Assembly (NCBI GenBank): GCA_964461535.1
Contig: CAYWUY010000005.1
Location: 1 to 64,000 of the forward strand
From: Flavipsychrobacter sp964461535
GTDB taxonomy: Bacteria > Bacteroidota > Bacteroidia > Chitinophagales > Chitinophagaceae
Direction of reading: 5' to 3'
DNA length: 64,000 bases
Shown one piece after another: positions 62,713-64,000 of the stretch. Every line of letters begins with the position of its first letter. The stretch's first letter is position 1. The position numbers and the translations under genes were made by a program. The notes beneath the pieces were generated by a model. The model ran no database searches, was not told the DNA's origin, and worked only from the letters and a program-made list of their open reading frames with translations.

Positions 62713-63480
62713 TTACTTTATCTTTTCCAATATGGCATCCCAAAGGGCTATTCTGCGTTGTAGTGCATCTTTTATAGCTATTGTTGCCTCACCCCATTTA
62801 TGAGTGTCTGTTCCGCATAGTTCAGCCGTCATTTCATAGCCTAAATGAGAGTGGTGGTCGCCATCTACCTCTATATGTCTTTCCAGATAGTATTTCATAA
62901 TACTTAGTCCGTTGCCTGATTGTTTATTCAGTTCATTTACAAAGCTGATAAACATTCCCGGTATTAAGTCTTCTCTGCCAAAGGTAAATACTGCTGCTTG
63001 CAGATATACTTTACCACTATTAATGATATTGAATGTTTGCTCTACAAAAGCCGCCGAAGCTTTAGGTACCCCCGGTAATTGTAAGCTATCGTGCACCTTA
63101 GCCCCGTTATTTATGTTTTGTATAAATAGGTTAATAGGCTGAGTACTTGCCCCTGCTTGCTGCATGGCTTGCAAATACAGTTCGAAGTGGCTAATTCTAT
63201 TACCATGCTCATCTATATCGCTTTCCTCTCCCAGTACTATTTCATTTATCAGATAGCGAGTAAGTGGGTTGCCTTTAGGTACCCAAGGAATATCTACGCA
63301 CGTAAGGTTGCGTTGCAGGCTTTTCAATAAAGACATAAAGTCCCATACTGCAAATACGTGGTGCTCCATAAAAACATGCAGCTTTTCAAGATTATTAATA
63401 TGTTGATATACAGGGTGATTTATTAGCTGCTCTCTTAAAGGTGCTATATCTTTTTTTAGTTGCTCCAAATACACGTTCAT
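62713..63480 (-). CDS. DUF3050 domain-containing protein (heme-oxygenase-like fold predicted)
   Basis: The protein has 255 residues from ATG 63480; the TTG at 63489 is less likely. It has LEQLKKDIAPLREQLINHPVY (about 3-23), HVFMEHHVFAVWDFMSLLKSLQ (about 33-54), NEIVLGEESDIDEHG and a C-terminal YYLERHIEVDGDHHSHLGYEM, which carry conserved His/Glu residues. The pattern matches DUF3050, a family with a predicted heme-oxygenase or TENA-like helical fold and presumably a metal site. The reaction is unknown. Confidence 0.8.
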   Translation of the reverse strand: MNVYLEQLKKDIAPLREQLINHPVYQHINNLEKLHVFMEHHVFAVWDFMSLLKSLQRNLTCVDIPWVPKGNPLTRYLINEIVLGEESDIDEHGNRISHFELYLQAMQQAGASTQPINLFIQNINNGAKVHDSLQLPGVPKASAAFVEQTFNIINSGKVYLQAAVFTFGREDLIPGMFISFVNELNKQSGNGLSIMKYYLERHIEVDGDHHSHLGYEMTAELCGTDTHKWGEATIAIKDALQRRIALWDAILEKIK

Positions 63481-63542
63481 AATCAGCAAAATTAGCAGTT
63501 CGGTATATTGTTAGCGTATAATTTCTGTTAATACAGATGTTC

Positions 63543-64000
63543 TTAAAAATGAACATAATTGGAATGAACCGATCGGCCAAAGAAATGAGCGGCATGCTGG
63601 TCAAAGTCATTGGTGTCATCAGTAGTAAAAAAGCTAATATTTCCACCTTTACTAATCCGCTCTTCCATTATTTTATGGCGCTCAAGATAGTTTGCCAGAC
63701 TGTTAGCTACTATATCTCCTTGAGCTATTACTTGTATATGTTGGGGTAAATACTTCTTAATTTTATCTAATAATAGCGGATAGTGGGTACATGCCAGTAG
63801 TATAGTATCTATGTTTTCGTCCTTTTGCAATAGTAGGTCTAAATATTGCTGAACAAAATAATCAGTTCCCGGCGAGTTATATTCTCCATATTCTATAAGT
63901 GGCACCCATATAGGACATGCTTGGGAGTTTACTTTTATATCTGGGAAAAATTTATGTATTTCTATGTCGTAAGAGCCCGATGTTATAGTACCTTTTGTTC
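63543..64000 (-). CDS. murI: Glutamate racemase, 3' part (gene continues past the window edge)
   Basis: The last ~152 residues are present: TKGTITSGSYDIEIHKFFPD, SQACPIWVPLIEYGE, and the second active-site motif ILLACTHYPLLLDKI with its cysteine, ending in FFGRSVHSNYVHF. The N-terminal half, with the first catalytic cysteine, lies beyond base 64000. The enzyme makes D-glutamate for peptidoglycan. A start at 63905 is an artefact of the edge. Confidence 0.93.
   Translation of the reverse strand, partial: TKGTITSGSYDIEIHKFFPDIKVNSQACPIWVPLIEYGEYNSPGTDYFVQQYLDLLLQKDENIDTILLACTHYPLLLDKIKKYLPQHIQVIAQGDIVANSLANYLERHKIMEERISKGGNISFFTTDDTNDFDQHAAHFFGRSVHSNYVHF

Overview
The window is a chromosomal stretch from a member of the Bacteroidota, most probably a Chitinophagales (Chitinophagaceae-like) bacterium. 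The evidence is the type IX secretion system (T9SS) regulator PorX, a PorG/DUF6089 barrel, six very large surface proteins ending in the gliding-motility-associated C-terminal (CHU_C) domain, two proteins with type A T9SS sorting tails, PUR-alpha-like DUF3276, and promoters of the Bacteroidota type (TTTG-N19-TAnnTTTG, seen exactly four times). Few genes have a Shine-Dalgarno sequence, and several probably start at or close to the transcript 5' end.

Layout. (1) 1-3870 is an accessory island: four small orphan genes (422-997, 1307-2050, 2532-2942, 3389-3724), each lying between copies of one ~220-base, strongly folded repeat whose complete copies end in 29-bp inverted repeats. This is the least explained part of the window. 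(2) 3871-4358 is AT-rich non-coding DNA crowded with GGTATA/TATACC half-sites. (3) 4359-15375 is mostly ordinary core genome: a TMTC-like membrane glycosyltransferase with TPRs, ppk-ppx (overlapping, TTG-coupled), panD, a flippase-like membrane protein and a heptose-phosphate adenylyltransferase, an ABC exporter with an ArsC-like protein, a 2-oxoglutarate oxygenase and a lipoprotein. (4) 15616-29245 is a tandem cluster of four giant secreted adhesin-like proteins. One of them is split by a 100-N assembly gap (19683-19782), and its N- and C-terminal parts belong to two different paralogue types. (5) 29341-50232 is core metabolism and cell biology: methionine aminotransferase, a CstB-like persulfide dioxygenase/rhodanese, EnvC, YicC, PolA, Hpt, a LysM glucosaminidase, GlnS, DUF3276, a glycosyltransferase, acpP-fabF-rnc, PorX and a GNAT enzyme. 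(6) 50312-55906 holds a T9SS cargo protein, then rpmH-rnpA-yidD, a gamma carbonic anhydrase-like protein, an ArsR-type regulator, tsaB, ridA and a small coiled-coil protein. (7) 56181-62697 has two more CHU_C adhesins (the second frameshifted just after its signal peptide) followed by a PorG-like barrel. (8) The right edge has a DUF3050 gene and the 3' part of murI.

How the parts fit: PorX (T9SS control), the PorG-like barrel (machinery) and eight T9SS cargo proteins (six CHU_C, two type A) lie within 50 kb, so much of the window serves the outer cell surface. The hidden genes that simple ORF finding misses are rpmH (52214-52369) and the N-terminal third of rnpA, which appears to start at a non-standard ATT codon (52391).
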